Below are positions 12,281-25,320 of a stretch of 64,000 bases of DNA, one piece after another. Under the pieces are notes generated by a model. That model was not told the DNA's origin, made no database searches, and saw only the letters and a program-made list of their open reading frames with translations. The translations under genes and the position numbers were made by a program. Each line of letters starts with the position of its first letter. The stretch's first letter is position 1. This stretch comes from Climacium dendroides (taxonomy: Eukaryota; Streptophyta; Bryopsida; Hypnales; Climaciaceae), in the NCBI GenBank assembly GCA_950106755.1, contig OX467083.1:43848555-43912554 (forward strand), written 5' to 3'.

Positions 12281-12862
12281 CATGGGGGGGACACTCCCCG
12301 TGTTTTAGAAAACCTATGTGCGGCGGAAAATGTAATACATGTAATACATCCTAAAATTTATTTTTTTTTCCAAAAAAAAATTATGAATAGATTGTGCTAC
12401 TTTAAAAGTTTATGTTCTGAATTATTGGTATTTTTTATGTTAATAAGAATTAGTTACAAATTTTAAAAGAAAAAAGATACACTGTAAAGCTAAAAATTAC
12501 TTTCACACTCCTATATTATATAAGAAAAAAAAATTTGAAAAATGAAAAAAAAATTCTATAAAATAGCTTTTTATTAAAGTTTATTTTGGTTGAATATTGA
12601 TGCAATAGTCATTATCATGTGATCTCTATAAATATTTTAGTACTAAACCATGCCATTTTAGTTTATTTTTCAACCTTTTCTAGACAACATATCTTATGTT
12701 CTTTGGAATTGAAATTTTTGTCAATAGAAACCTTTAGTCATTGTTAAACAAAGCTCAAAATTTTAGGATGAAATTATAGTTTATTCCAAAGTATTCTGTG
12801 GTCAAAAAATCACTTCGCCGCACGTGGGTACCCCGAATGTAATGAGAGTGTCCTCCCCGTGG
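12281..12862 (+). mobile_element. MITE family M2, copy 1
   Basis: About 580 bp with ends CATGGGGGGGACACTC and GAGTGTCCTCCCCGTGG, and further inverted similarity including GTGCGGCG near the left end facing CGCCGCAC near the right. Flanks share ACGGTTA (274-280 and 863-869 within the 12 kb block), or nine bases with one mismatch, as a target duplication. The interior is AT-rich and non-coding. A second copy, in opposite orientation, is at about 23694-24280 and can be aligned over nearly the whole interior. Confidence 0.85.
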
Positions 12863-12959
12863 ACGGTTATACCACCAAGTTGTGCACTAATTAGTGCTAG
12901 TATTTTGTAAACTAACACTCACTTGTTGTCTTTAGCCTCTTTGTATTGTTATTTAGCCT

Positions 12960-13260
12960 CCATCTCTCTCTAGACAATGAAGTTCTTGCAAAACTTGTTT
13001 AGAATTTTCCTCGTGTTTAAAAACATGGCGGAGCTTTGACCCCATGTGATTAGAAGATGTCTTTGATTTTGATGTGTGACAAAAATCATGGTGAAGTTTT
13101 GGCTTGGGGTCTTTAGTGATTGATAGAATTTTAGATATTTCCAAAAATACGACGAAGCTTTGAACCTATAGAGTCTTAAAATTTTCAAAATAGCTTGTCT
13201 TGCCATAGTTTCACCAAGTTTAGTTTCAAAAATCTAATTCTTGAAGTCCAAGTTTAGTCT
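12960..13260. repeat. Degenerate ~60-bp tandem repeat
   Basis: Three spaced units carry AAACATGGCGGAGCTTTGA, AATCATGGTGAAGTTTTGG and AATACGACGAAGCTTTGAA followed by related text ending in GTC or GTCTT. The units are diverged and the period is irregular. Open frames of 63 and 78 codons through it on the minus strand appear to be by-products. Confidence 0.5.
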
Positions 13261-13374
13261 CAAAAACATTTAGTGGGAAAAATCAATATTAGTGAATTCT
13301 AAATAGTCAATGTTTTGACAACTTTTAATCTACAAAGTATTACTTGAAAGGGTGTTTGTGTATTTAAATCTCTA

Positions 13375-13540
13375 ACAAAGGACCAACAAAGAACTTGCAA
13401 AGAATCAACAAAGGACTTGTAAAGAACCAACAAAAGACTAGCAAAAAGGCGAGCAGCAGACTAACAAGGACTAGCAAAAATGAACATAAGATTGGCAAAG
13501 ACTAGTAAGAACCAACGAAGGATCAATAAAAACCAGCAAG
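13375..13540. repeat. Degenerate short tandem repeat rich in ACCAACAAAGGACT
   Basis: A run of units of about 11-14 bp alternating AACCAACAAAGGA and CTTGCAAAGAA, about a dozen in all and drifting along the array. No coding or regulatory role is visible. Confidence 0.65.
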
Positions 13541-13650
13541 GGGGGTTCATCCAATTGGTTGCTGCTACGGTTGGCCCGTCACTGCCGGCAAAGGGAGTTT
13601 GTCCAATCAGCTACCGCCACGTGGCCGGAGGGGGAAGGGAGCTTGTACTT
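13541..13650. repeat. G+C-rich pair of imperfect ~45-bp repeats
   Basis: Two adjacent units, GGGTTCATCCAATTGGTTGC followed by TACGGTTGGCCC, and GAGTTTGTCCAATCAGCTACC followed by ACGTGGCCGG, stand out as a G+C-rich island of about 110 bp in AT-rich DNA. A 99-codon open frame spans it but has no recognised similarity. Confidence 0.5.
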
Positions 13651-13799
13651 GTGGATGGGTGGGATTCTAGTAATCTATGGTTCCAATTGAATAGGTTGGA
13701 TTTGACAATCTATGAATTTCAAAGGACTAAGTGGAGGTCTAGGCTATCCAGGCCATTTGAAAACAAAATTTGCCTTTAAAAGAAAAGCATAGAGGTAGA

Positions 13800-16700
13800 A
13801 GATGTAGGATTCATCAACTAGTATCAACCTATAAGAATAGATTTAAAGTGGTATAGACATAGGATTTGATTGAAAAAAATTAGAATTAGAACTTGCTAAC
13901 TCTTCAAATTGTCATAAAAACTCAAACAGAAGATAGAAATAGACAAATAATTTAGAAGTTGTCTTCACTTACAACTCTTCATTTCCACAAGCTCAAGCAT
14001 AGAAATAGAATAGAATTAGAAACCTCTCCAAACTCTCAACTCCTCAAACCTCTCAATTAGATAGAAGTATCAAATTTTCATTTGCAAGCAAAGTGACTGA
14101 GAAATTTAATTGGTAGTTGGAGAGAGATTTGTGATTGATAGGATTTAGAAGGAAATCTTAGAGAAATGTTTCATTCCATTAACCACTTCAATAGGATAAT
14201 AATTGACTAAGATAAGGATAGGAGTTCAAAGGTCAATTATTATTTAGGAATTTGAAGTCAATTATTCCATCAAGGACAACCATTAGAATAAATAATTGAG
14301 GGAGAATAGTATTAGAAGAGAGAAAGAAAGTAGAAAAGAAAGAAGGTAGTTAAGAATCCACTTCTTACTTGTATTAAAACACTACTTTTAAGCAGTGAGC
14401 ATAAATTGAGAAAGATCTACATGGTGGCAAATGATGGAGAACTTGGGAACCTCTACAACAACATCCAAAATGACCCCCCAAATAAGGTAAATTACTAAAC
14501 ACTCCAAGTTCTTTTGATTTTCAAAGTTGGTCAATCAAAGCATATTAGCCGAACTAAAACTTCAATTTAGAGTATAAAAAATAGTTTTTCCTTAAGTTTT
14601 AGATTCAAAGTAGTGTAGATCTAGTTTATAGGTTTCCAAAAACATCTTAAACTTAGAAATCCGACTTAAAACGAGTAAGATAGACAAGGATGAAGTCTAA
14701 AGTCTAGAATGGATGAAATTTAGTTAGATTAAACACTTTGGGACAAGAACATAGAATTAAGAAGACTTAACCATCTAAAATCTATAAGTGAAAGTAGAAG
14801 TTGAATTGGAATTGTAGATTAGGAGTAAATAGTGGATGAAGTTTGATGAATTGATTAGAAATCAAACTTCATCCATCAATAACTTTTAGTAGAAGAATAC
14901 AAATCATAAGTGCCTTAGTAATTTAGAAAGCTAGAATTAGGCCCTATAAGGAAAAATTATCAAAAATCTAAAAATAATAAACTGACATAAGTTAGATCGA
15001 ACCATTAGAATCAAAGAATCTTAAGCAAGAATAAGAAGTAGATTAGGATAACAAGTTGAAATCATAAACTCTTAGAACAAGTTAAGAGCAATTCAAAGGC
15101 GTCTCACACTTCCAAAAGGACTTAAAAACCTATAAGATATAAAAGGATGAAGTTTTAGACTAAGTTTCGATGAAATCTCAGTAGAAGTATCCAATTAAAA
15201 CCAAACTCTAGATTTAGATAGAAACAATCATTTCAAACACATCTTAAAAGTTTCAAATTAGTTTGAATCAGGGAACTGGGTTAAAATTGCGGATGAAGTT
15301 GGATGTACCGATTAGTAGTCAAACTTCATCCACCTATAACTTTTGCTAAGAAGGTCGGATTGGAATAAGCTTTATAGTTTTAGAATGGACAACAAATTTT
15401 CTATTACTTGATGTCATTAGTTTTGGTCCAACTTCACTTGCACGAAAAAACCACAATAGCTTAGTCCATTGTCAAATTACCAAGCCATTTGCATTGCAAA
15501 GTTGTATTTGTTGGTTGATATGTCAAATTGAGTACATTTAGGTATTTAGAAAAGAGTCTATTGCTTGGAAGGCTCAGTGGACAACATGTAGACACCTATT
15601 AGCAATTAAAACTAAAATGAACAAAAAAGAACTTGTTGTGGAAGTTATTTATTACGGTCATTGAGGGTTAAGATTATTACATGTTAATAGAAATAATAGT
15701 TGTAATTGTAATACTAACAATGGTCTAAAGACCATTGTCAATGAAAAATATCTTAGGGATCTTTGACTAGCCATACTATAAGAATGTCGATAGTACTTGC
15801 TACTTTGATGCTTCTTTTTGGAAAAAGACTCTGTAACAATTAAAAACTAGTTATTAAGTCATCTTCAAATGATTACACTTAAAATTATCTGAATAAAAAT
15901 TTGAGTTTTAGTGAAAATATGGTTTATGTTAATAAATTGTCTAGGTTATTTTGAATATAATTGGCAATTGAAAATAGATGCTAAATACACTTATCATGTA
16001 TTTTTTAGATACTATACAAACAAACTATGAAATATTTGTAGAATAATTCATAAGTCCTACTTAAAATCATACGTCATCATTTTTTCTTGATGCCAATTGA
16101 TTGTTAGAACTATCTTCATCAAAAATTTCACTACCTACATAGTTGAAATAAAGAACCAATGTATTCTTTTCTCTTATAAATTCTTAAGTCCTAATATAAT
16201 GTCAAGGTCATTTGATTCCTCCAACATAGTTGGGTGGACTATTTTAGTAAGGACCCTGCCAATGTTTAAGTTTAGACTTATGACCACCTCACCAATGTGC
16301 TAAGGCCAAAGCCACTAAACCAAGGCCCCCAAGTGTCTAAGACAAGTGAATACTTATTTTATATTGTTGCAATTTCTTAATTTTATATGTGTGTGTAATA
16401 CAATACATATTTGAAAGGGCCTTTTCTCTCATCTTATATCTTATCAAGTGCACAAATTTTGGTTCTATTATATGTGTCTTTGAACAATTGATTTTATAGC
16501 CACTTCCATCTTGTTTGAGCTTCTCCACGATTTTTGCAATGTTGTAGTTTGATAGACACACGACCCTACTAATTATAGCAACTTCTACAATACACCAATT
16601 GAAATGAATGTTACCTCTCATTGATTTTTTCTTGCTGGCAATCCAATCTCTCTCTTCTAGTATCCATCTTTTCTCTCAAATTACTCATTGATCTTAATCT

Positions 16701-16950
16701 CCTTTTTATAATTAGTATCCACCCATTCCATTCCTTGCTTCAAATTTTCACATTCCATCTTCCCTTTTAGCAATATTCTCTTTTCTTTCTAGCACTAGAA
16801 AACAACTTGCAACTTTAGTTGAAAGTGAAGACATGGTAGGATCACTAGATGACACTAGCTATTTCTTGAACAATTATCAACTACAAGAAATGGAGATCAA
16901 CAATCAATGGGAAGTGAGTTCAAGAGGGAGGACCAATGGAGGACAATGTT
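13800..16950. other. AT-rich intergenic DNA, probable old transposon debris
   Basis: No gene was recognised. Two related segments near 14790-14960 and 15270-15390 each contain a short hairpin in which GGATGAAGTTTGATG (or GGATGAAGTTGGATG) faces CAAACTTCATCC, followed by ATAACTTTTGCTA-like text common in plant LTRs. The remainder shows only short chance open frames. Confidence 0.45.
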
Positions 16951-16956
16951 TGCTTC

Positions 16957-17530
16957 CACTACACAAAAAGTAATGATTGCAACACCATTGCAACAAATTA
17001 GCAATGGTTTTGCAATGGATTGATGTTTAACAAAACTCAGTTTAGATTTTAGAAAAGAAATAATGCATTGCAAAAGCATTGCAAATTTGTAATCAATCAA
17101 GTATAAAGTCTTGGACAAAGAATTAATGCTATTGTATTCCAAAACTCTTCAAAATCCATGGAATTTCAATTTTTAATTTGCAAAATCATATAAAGATCTA
17201 ATTGTTAACTGTAGAAGTCATTGCAATAATCATTGTAAAGAAATATATAATTATGTTGCAACTCATTTAAAATTTTGATGTTACAAAAATAATTAGTAGA
17301 ACAATACAAAAACATTTGTAAAACAATAGAGAAGTATTGAAATCCATTGCAGCCAACTATAGTTGCCATTACATTGCAAACAATATACCAACTATCATTA
17401 GAAATTCATTGCAAAACTATTAAATGATTACCATGTCACCTAAGCTTGGTATTGCATTGCACTACCAATAATTAAAAATTGCCAAACTATTACAAAACCA
17501 TTGCAAAAACATAGCACACATATACATGTG
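16957..17530. mobile_element. CACTA element 5' terminus and subterminal repeat region
   Basis: CACTACACAAAAAG starts at 16957, a good CACTA-type end. The next ~550 bp contain over a dozen copies, in both orientations, of the motif CCATTGCAA or ATTGCAAAAC. Dense short motifs in both directions behind the terminus are the normal transposase-binding architecture of En/Spm elements. The transposase pieces at 21869-22530 and 29851-30309 lie downstream on the plus strand and may belong to the same element. A matching 3' end was not found. Confidence 0.6.
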
Positions 17531-20122
17531 GACAAATTTGAAGATAAGTTTAGATAAATTTTGGATAAATTTTGGATGGATTCCATTGAATACGTGCATG
17601 AATTTTATTATGTGAGTTGGATGAATGCCATCATGTATTAGAATGAAAAGCATTATAATGGATAAATTAATAAATATTCAAGATGTAGATGAATTTTTGT
17701 AGATTGGATGAAATTATAGATGACAAAATGGATAAAATAGACAGCTATAAGTACAAAATAGTACGTAGCTGAAAAGTGCCCATTTATTATAAGAACAACT
17801 GCTTTAGAGTATAGTTGTACCAAAAAATGAGGTCTATTTTCAACCAAATTGAAATGTATGATCTCAAAAGCACGCTATAATTTCAAACTTCTTCAAAACT
17901 ATTTTCTTGACGTGAAGTTGGGTAGAAATGTTACCCTAACCCAAATGCAGATAATGGCAAAGATCTCCTAAGATTGTTTACAAAGTTAGAAAGTTTAACA
18001 ACCACATCCTCTTTTAGCCCTGTTCCTTGTTGGTTGACCACCCCAGTCAAAATTTGAGTTGTCGATTTTTCCTTCTCTTTCATGAGAGAAACTCCAAGAA
18101 ACAATCTATAAAGCAAATGAGAGGCATAAGCATTTGTAGACTACAACTCCACAAATATCCACTAGTACACACGATTCAATAAGTATGAAAACCAACTCTT
18201 CTTGCAATATGTAGGAAATTCAATTCATGCCTCATTTGTGACGAAGACCAGTGGATAAAACTTGTCAAGATACTTTACAACTTGTTCCGAAATAGAATCA
18301 TCCCAAAATGCACACATAAATTGAGCTTTATCAATATTGACAAACAATATATCCATGCTTTGGCCCATAACATCCATGTAATACAAGTTTCAATGAGGAA
18401 CATTAAGAGAAGAAAATCAAAGATGTCAAAGACATCCAAATTCATAAGAATCTAAGAGAATTGAAAAAGATTCAATAGAAATATTCTTTTGAGTACTTTG
18501 TTATCTCAAAATTAGTTCATCAAAATAATTTAAATCTACAATATGGATGTATTAAGAATATTGCTCACCAAAATTGTTATTGCAAGTAAGTCCCACATGA
18601 GAGGTCACTATCAGTCAATGCCACTAATATTCTTTGCTACCATACAACCTAAATAGCTTCAATAATCACCTCGATGGTGTTGTGATGAAAATGTTTTTGT
18701 TATATAGAAATTTTATTTAATGTGGTGTTTGTTTGGGTTTGAAAAAATAATCTTTGATGTAAAGGAATTAAAGGTGTTTGTTTGGATTTGAAAAAATAAT
18801 CTTGAGTGTACCGCATCTTGTCGCTAACTTAAAGGGGGTAGGTGGCCAATTGGTTGTTTATTTCTTGCTCTCACTAGCAAATGCCAAATCACAAGTCACT
18901 TGTAATAGTCAAGGGTTCAGTGGGAATTAAACCTAGATGGTGGGGCAATCTTTAACGGATTTTGACACTCAATCAAGTCTGCAACTTGATGATTAGTTAT
19001 GGTGTATTAAGGATTTTATACCTCTAATTATAACTGTAGGACCCTATCTTAAAAAAAATTTATTTATCTTTTATTTGTAAAGAAAGTTTAAAATTTAGTT
19101 TTGCTTGGCTATGTTGTAAAAAAAATAAAGTAGAGACTATTTACTTTTCTTTATCTTGTTTTGTTGACTTGTAATTCCATATGCAAAGTTGAGTTGGAGC
19201 TATGGAGGGATAAATGGTTTAGCCTAATAGGGTTTTAGTGCCTATGTGGCTTAGGTATGGGTTGATGTAGCCTTTGAAGTTGAATAAGGAGTCGGGGTCT
19301 TCTCCATTCTTCCTTCATTGTTGTTTTTGGGTTGTAGATTTTTTGTTGTGGGTTTGGAAAGAGATTGCAATAAATATACAAAGAATTTGATTGTGAAATT
19401 TAAAGGATTGTTCTACTTATTGTTGTAAATCTAAAATGTTATTTTTTGCACCATTTAGATTTTTTATGTGAAAGTTATGCCTTACAAAGTAAAAAAAGGT
19501 TAGCTGCCTTAGGATTTTGAGTTAGAATTTTTGAATGTCTATCATGGTTTGGTAAGGATGTTTATGGTTTTGAAAGTTAGCATGGTTGTGAAAAAAGTTT
19601 TTATTTTTTTAAAGAGTTATAACATGCTTAATTTGAATTAAGGAAGAATGAGATATAAGCTTGAAAAGGTGGTAGAATAGAGATACCACTAGAATTTTTA
19701 GTCTTAACTTTAAAGCATTGTAAAAGATAGAATACTTCGAATTTGAAGTTAAAATTTGAAAGTGTTATGTGTAAAGTTGATAGACTTCTGAAAAGTTATG
19801 ACTTAAAGTATTTGCAGCTTTGTTGAAAAAAATATATGTTCTTTGAAATAAAATATGTTGAGTTGTTACTGAATTTGTAGGAAGAGACTTTGATCGACTA
19901 TGAAAATTGATCACTACATGATTATGGTTTGAAATTTGGAGGGATTAGAAAAGCTTGTGTCAATTTTCAAAAAGCTCCCACATCTTGATTTGTGACTTTT
20001 ATGGGGCTATAATACTCATGTGACTATATACTACATTTACAAGAGTTTATAGGTTATTTGAAATGAATTTTGATTTAATCCTTATTTATATATGGTATGT
20101 ACATGTAAAATTACACTATGAT

Positions 20123-20162
<40 letters not shown>

Positions 20163-21868
20163 CTTACTAAAAGTTTTAAATTCGAAAAAGATATAATTTT
20201 TTTTATTAATTTAAAAATCTTATAATCTTATATAGGTTTACACATATATTATACAAGGTATTCTACACTTGTATACCAAGCTTATAGTACTCATATCTTT
20301 ATACAATTCACAATATTCTTCTTGTTTTTTTCATCTAGTTGAAGTCAAGAATCTAGTGTTTTCTTGAAGTAGACTCTTTATACATGACAACAACCTAATT
20401 AATTTCCTATAAATAACCTTTTACTACCAACATTCTAGATTTAGTAAAAGCTAAAGCCATCACAATGTCAAAGTTTACAATCGATGACATTATCTATTCA
20501 CACAAAAAAGCATGTTTCGATATCCTAAACCAAATTTCAACATTTATTGATTTGAGACTTCTATATCTTGAAAACAAAATGAATGCTTCACACACAATAT
20601 AATTTTAAACTATTTATCAATGTACAATAGAATTTCCATGACTGTCCAAAACACAACATTTTCCGACTTAGTAACTAATTTATGTAGAATGACTTTTGAA
20701 AGTCTTCAAAATATATTGAATATTTTTCTACAACTATAAAATACCTTGGATGGCATTCCATCCTTCAGTGCTAGCTAAAAATGTTTGTCACCACAACGCA
20801 TGGTATTGACATTGCAAGGGTCTTGGATTTCAATCCTCTCCATTGCTACTACTGTTATCCTTGTCCTTGTTTCTATTTTCATTGTTCATTCTCTCCATTG
20901 ATTGAGTATTCATAGTGAACAATTCATTTGCAATGTTTACAAACAATTTTTAATAGCCATTTTGAATGTAGTATTAGTTTTCTTCTGCTACAAGTCATTG
21001 GCCATATTTAGCTTTCTACATCTCACCAATATGTTACTAACTCATACAATTACTATATAATCTCTTCTTATATTTTCAAACATCTAAAGACATTCTTTAT
21101 AAATGTTGAATTAAATACATAAGTTTCAAATTAAAAGTGTTGAAAAACTTACAAATGCTGTCATGAATGATTTCATGCCTCCACTACTAGTGTGTCTACA
21201 ATGCCCTATACAACATTTCGATGATCTCATGGTTTGCTAGAATAAGCTTCTAGGAAAATCTTCCAACTTTTTATGGTACATTCTAGGGAGGTTCAAGTGC
21301 TACACAAAAATAAAATTTACAAAGTTAATAATTAGCATGCAACAATGGAATCTACTTAGCAAGTCATTCCCATTGTTATAGGCTACTATTGAGTTTTGGA
21401 GGTCCAAACAATTTTTTTTTGCTACAATACCACTTGTTTATTAAGACTGAGGCAAAAATTTTCAAGCTTTCATCAACAGCTCGAAATTGCCATTAGACTT
21501 TTGGGAGAATATAAAGTTTCAAGTCATTAGCTTTACTTCTTGAATGTGACCATCATCTACTCTCTAATTGAATTCATGGAATTTATGTACCCTATGAAGT
21601 CTATAAATATCATGCTCTATAATGTTGCATAAAATTTCACATTGAAATGTCATAATCAAAATTCAAAATACAATTCTAGACTTCTTTATTGATTCATGAA
21701 ACTTTAGTAATCCTTCATGCCACTACCATTACATTGTGACAAATTATCGAATGACATTCTATCACAAGTTTTTTGGATTCCAAAATTGTGATAAGAAGGG
21801 GGCTTGATGCATTGAGCTTGTTGAAAATGTAATTTCCTATATCTTTTGTTGATTCATAAGTTCATTTA
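17531..21868. other. Probable internal part of the CACTA element, no intact gene
   Basis: This stretch lies between the CACTA-type 5' end and the first recognisable transposase fragment. It has no long open frame. It includes a 33-bp direct duplication (GGTGTTTGTTTGGGTTTG...) at about 18723 and 18774, and an (AT)n run at about 20127-20158. Decayed transposase exons may be present at about 20450-21800, but I could not identify them. Confidence 0.4.
20127..20159. repeat. (AT)n microsatellite
   Basis: About 16 uninterrupted AT dinucleotides in AT-rich DNA. Confidence 0.95.
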
Positions 21869-22081
21869 TTGTATCATGTTGTTTTAGAAATACAAGTTGC
21901 TAACTCAATAGAGAATAGGAACATGTTTTTTGTTGAGCGATTCTTAAAACCATTAAAAGGCTTTGTTAGGCAACAAGCAAGGCTTGAGGGGAGCATGGTC
22001 AAAGGATACATCACTCAAAAGGCCATAGAAAGATGCCAAGAAGTAATCAGAAGGTTGCAAGACTACACAACAATAATATAG
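21869..22081 (+). pseudogene. CACTA (En/Spm) transposase fragment, DUF4218-like
   Basis: The frame contains FFVERFLKPLKGFVRQQARL followed by EGSMVKGYI, closely resembling the MYPxERYLxxLKGYVRxxARPEGSIAEGYI core of the DUF4218 region that follows the catalytic domain of plant CACTA transposases (TNP2/TNPD type). Only about 60 residues are preserved before a stop. The catalytic core upstream could not be recognised. The element would encode the transposase acting on CACTA termini; this copy cannot be functional. Confidence 0.8.
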
Positions 22082-22302
22082 ACAAATGCAAAGGATCAAA
22101 GAAAAAAAAGTGTGGACTCCATATGTTATAAAATTTTGAATTTTCTAAAAAATAGTTTGAAGAAAAATAAAGTGGAAGAGTAGGTGGAAAGGACCGTTAA
22201 ATTATAATTGCTACAATGAGTATCTTTGTTTAGTAGTAAAAAAAATTCATATGATGACACCCAATGTAATGAGTGATTCTTGTTTGTTGTTGTTTTGTGA
22301 TA

Positions 22303-22530
22303 GGGGAAGTGCTCATAGAAAATGGAAAGAATAAGCACTTTTTAGGCCCACTTTTAATACAAATAATTAACAATCACACAATCATGAACTTTGTTGCTAT
22401 GACTCATTGGATTGAAAAATACAATGAAGTCAAACGAGTATATGATGAAAAGGTGGCCTCGTTGAGGTCAATTAAAGACAAGAGGAAGCAAGGCCCCCAT
22501 CTAGTTGATCTAAGAGAAATATTTGAATGA
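22303..22530 (+). pseudogene. CACTA transposase fragment, exon after DUF4218
   Basis: The frame after an acceptor-like TGATAG at about 22302 reads GEVLIENGK..., then MNFVAMTHWIEKYNEVKRVY, and ends DLREIFE. The aromatic and charged pattern (H-W-x-x-K-Y-N-E-x-K) resembles the segment between DUF4218 and DUF4216 in CACTA proteins. It lies 220 bp downstream of the preceding fragment in the same orientation, with an intron-like gap. It is followed within 150 bp by the 3' end of Helitron A. Confidence 0.55.
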
Positions 22531-23693
22531 ATCAAAAAAGTAATTCTCTAAGTTGATGAAAATGGGGTAATTACTAAAAAAATATTGAATTTGGTAGATA
22601 CAACATTTCATCTCTGCATGTGTACTATGTGTATGTGAGCATGCATGTGAATGCAATGAACAAATTTTCATACAACTAGCAGTTGGTGCTTGCTTTGCTA
22701 CACATTAATTATATTACTTTCATCAATTTCTCATGTAATAAAATGCAAATTACTAAAGTATGTATAATAATAAATGAAAATATTAACATCTTTATATAAT
22801 ATTCTTTGGAAATACATATATTGTGCAATAGAAAGTAATTAAAGAAAATCTTTATATCATAATTTTTACAAAAGAAATTTTTACAAACATGAAAACATTG
22901 ATATAAAAAGAAATTAATCAAGTGAAAAATGCAAATAGAATCTTCACATTTGAGTATGTAGAGCAATAGTTTTAATTTTAAGAAAATCTTCAATTAATAA
23001 ATTATTAATCTTCATATAATAATTTACAAATATACATATAATGAAATGTAGAGTAATTCTAATATTTTTTAAATCAAAATCTTTAAAATTAAAGAACATG
23101 CAAAATATTCACCTATTAAAATGTAGAATAACAGTAACGATTCCAATTTCAATAAAAGATTCAAATAGTAAATTATAAAAATCTTCATAATCATTTGAAT
23201 ATATTGCAATCTAAAATAAAAGGAAAAAATATATATTCAAGTTAAATTTTATACATTAGAATTTTTGCATATTTGCAAATTCTCAAAGAAAAGTGATAAA
23301 TTTTATAAATGGATTGCATCCAAAGATGCATTGTAATATCCTTCCATTGGCTATAAAAGAATGTAGCAAAATGGCTACAAATATCATCTTATCATATTTA
23401 TTGATATAGTAAACTATCTCAATTGAGACAATGAAATAATGATAGACACCAAAAGAATGCAATTGAATGGAAGGGGACATCATTGAAGCATGCATGAACC
23501 CTAAATATGCAGAGTTTGAAACAAACTCTTAACTTTTCCACCCACCTAATTCATGTGTAAATGTATGTAGGAATCTTCATGACAATGTCATTGAAAAACC
23601 TCATGATAAACCACATTTTTTACTGTTCCTATAGCATTTATATTGTCATTAGCAACTTTAATATTTGCAAGATGTCTACCACGAGACATAGCT

Positions 23694-24280
23694 CGGGGGG
23701 TGCACTACAAATGAAGTTCATGGGTGAGGAGCGACCAAACCCTAACTACCCATTTCTATTTTTCCTAATTACTTTCTAATAAACTATAATTTCAACCTAC
23801 AATTTTGAACTTTGTTTAAAAATATCTATAGATTTCTATTCCCAAAAATTTCAATCCTAAATAACATGTGATACATTATCTAGAAAGGATTGAAAAATAA
23901 ACTAAAATGGCATGTTTTTCAACTAAAAAATTTATAGAGATCAAATGAAGATGACTATTGTATCAATATTTAGCCAAAATAAACTTTTAGTAGAAAACTA
24001 TTTTATAGAAGTTTTTTTTCATTTTCAAATTTTTTTTCTTATATAATATAGGGATGTGAAAGTTATTTTTAGCTTTATAGTATATCTTTTTTCTTCTAAA
24101 ATTTGTAACTAATTGTTATTAACATAAAAAATATCAATAATTCAGAACATAAACTTTCAAAATAGGAAAATCTATTCATATATTTTTTTTAGAAAAAAAA
24201 TAAAATTTTATGTTATAATATAGGGTCCAAAATTTGGTTGCTCTTCACCTATGAACTTCCTTTGTAGTGCACCCCCCCGG
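23694..24280 (-). mobile_element. MITE family M2, copy 2, nested in Helitron A
   Basis: Ends GGGGGGTGCACTACAAATG and CATT- or TTTGTAGTGCACCCCCC are inverted repeats that continue inward (GAAGTTCATGGGTGAGGAGC facing GCTCTTCACCTATGAACTTC). The interior is the reverse complement of the copy at 12281-12862, alignable almost throughout, for instance ACAAATTTTAGAAGAAAAAA versus ACAAATTTTAAAAGAAAAAA. The terminal ~60 bp differ from the 12-kb copy, so the two are subfamilies with different ends but the same core. It has no counterpart in Helitron B, so it arrived after the two Helitrons diverged. Confidence 0.85.
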
Positions 24281-24289
24281 ATACAATTG

Positions 24290-25320
24290 TCATATCAGAC
24301 GGAATCTCACTGTTTACGGACATAATTGGACCGATTAGGGTTGACCGGCTGCAAACTTCAGAGGCTTATAACTTTTGCAAAAATACTTCAAATCGGGCAA
24401 ATGAGATGTTTTTAGGCATCTATAGTTTCTAATTCAAAACTATTTTGGGCATCTATAGTTTGAATTTGCACAAAATAAAGCTTATAATTCAAAACTATTT
24501 TGTGCAAATTTGTGTGTATGCTTTTTATTTACGGCAAGTGAATTGCAAGGAATTTCTGTTTTGTTTGTACATCCTGGGGTCAGAACACAGATTTTGAAAA
24601 TCGCGGCAGTCACAGGGGTGAAAAAACAACAAATTTGAAATCGCAATAACTTTTGATTCCAAAAGAATTTGAAGGCATATTATATACCGTTGGAAAGAAG
24701 AGAGAAAATCAGTCAAGATAGGCACAGAAATTTCATGAATTGGTCCAAAATTGAGCAATTATCAACCGTCAAAGTTCAGAAAGTTGGAAAGTTGCAGCGC
24801 AGATGTTAAATTTCAAAATGATCAAAATTTGAGGTCAAGAGTTCCGATTTTGTTTGATTTCATTGTATGAATACATTTCATAGTAAGAATACATTCTTTG
24901 TGAGATTTGAGTAAGGATGGGGCGAATTAATACAAAATTTATAGTTGAAATTGGAATTCAGGAACGAAGCAGCGTGATTGATTTGGCTTCATTGTTGATT
25001 TCAAAATCTCAAAAGTTGAGAATTCAAAGGATTGGATTCCTCACGCACAATCTTACTTCAGATTGGATTCTTCTAATCAAAACTTTATCGAGATCAATAA
25101 TCAGATTAATCAAATAACTTGAAATCAGAATGGTTGCGGCAGTCTGCGGGGAAGATTAGAGATTCGGAGGAGTGCACACGGTGATAGGGTGCGGCGCGCG
25201 CTCATAGGCTCCCTTATTCACGGACATAGGGTCTATTACAACAGTCATAGGTCTACTGTGGTGGTAATAGGACTGCCGCTCACGATCATAGGGCTGTAAG
25301 TGATTATAGGTCCCATAAAC
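24290..25320. mobile_element. LTR-like insertion inside Helitron A
   Basis: This kilobase has no counterpart in Helitron B and differs in composition. It contains several phrases typical of plant gypsy-type LTRs, such as CTTATAACTTTTGC, AATAACTTTTGATTCC and CCGTTGGAAAGAAGAG, and its last ~190 bp are G+C-richer and repetitive. Exact ends and target duplication were not found. A 66-codon open frame is not recognised. It could be a solo LTR. Confidence 0.45.
25160..25315. repeat. Degenerate ~21-bp tandem repeat with an ATAGG core
   Basis: Seven spaced units share an ATAGG core: GGTGATAGGGTGCGG, GCTCATAGGCTCCC, GGACATAGGGTCT, AGTCATAGGTCTAC, GGTAATAGGACTG, GATCATAGGGCTG and GATTATAGGTCCC. The spacing is about 20-23 bp. 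It ends abruptly at 25315, near the end of the LTR-like insertion. Confidence 0.7.
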
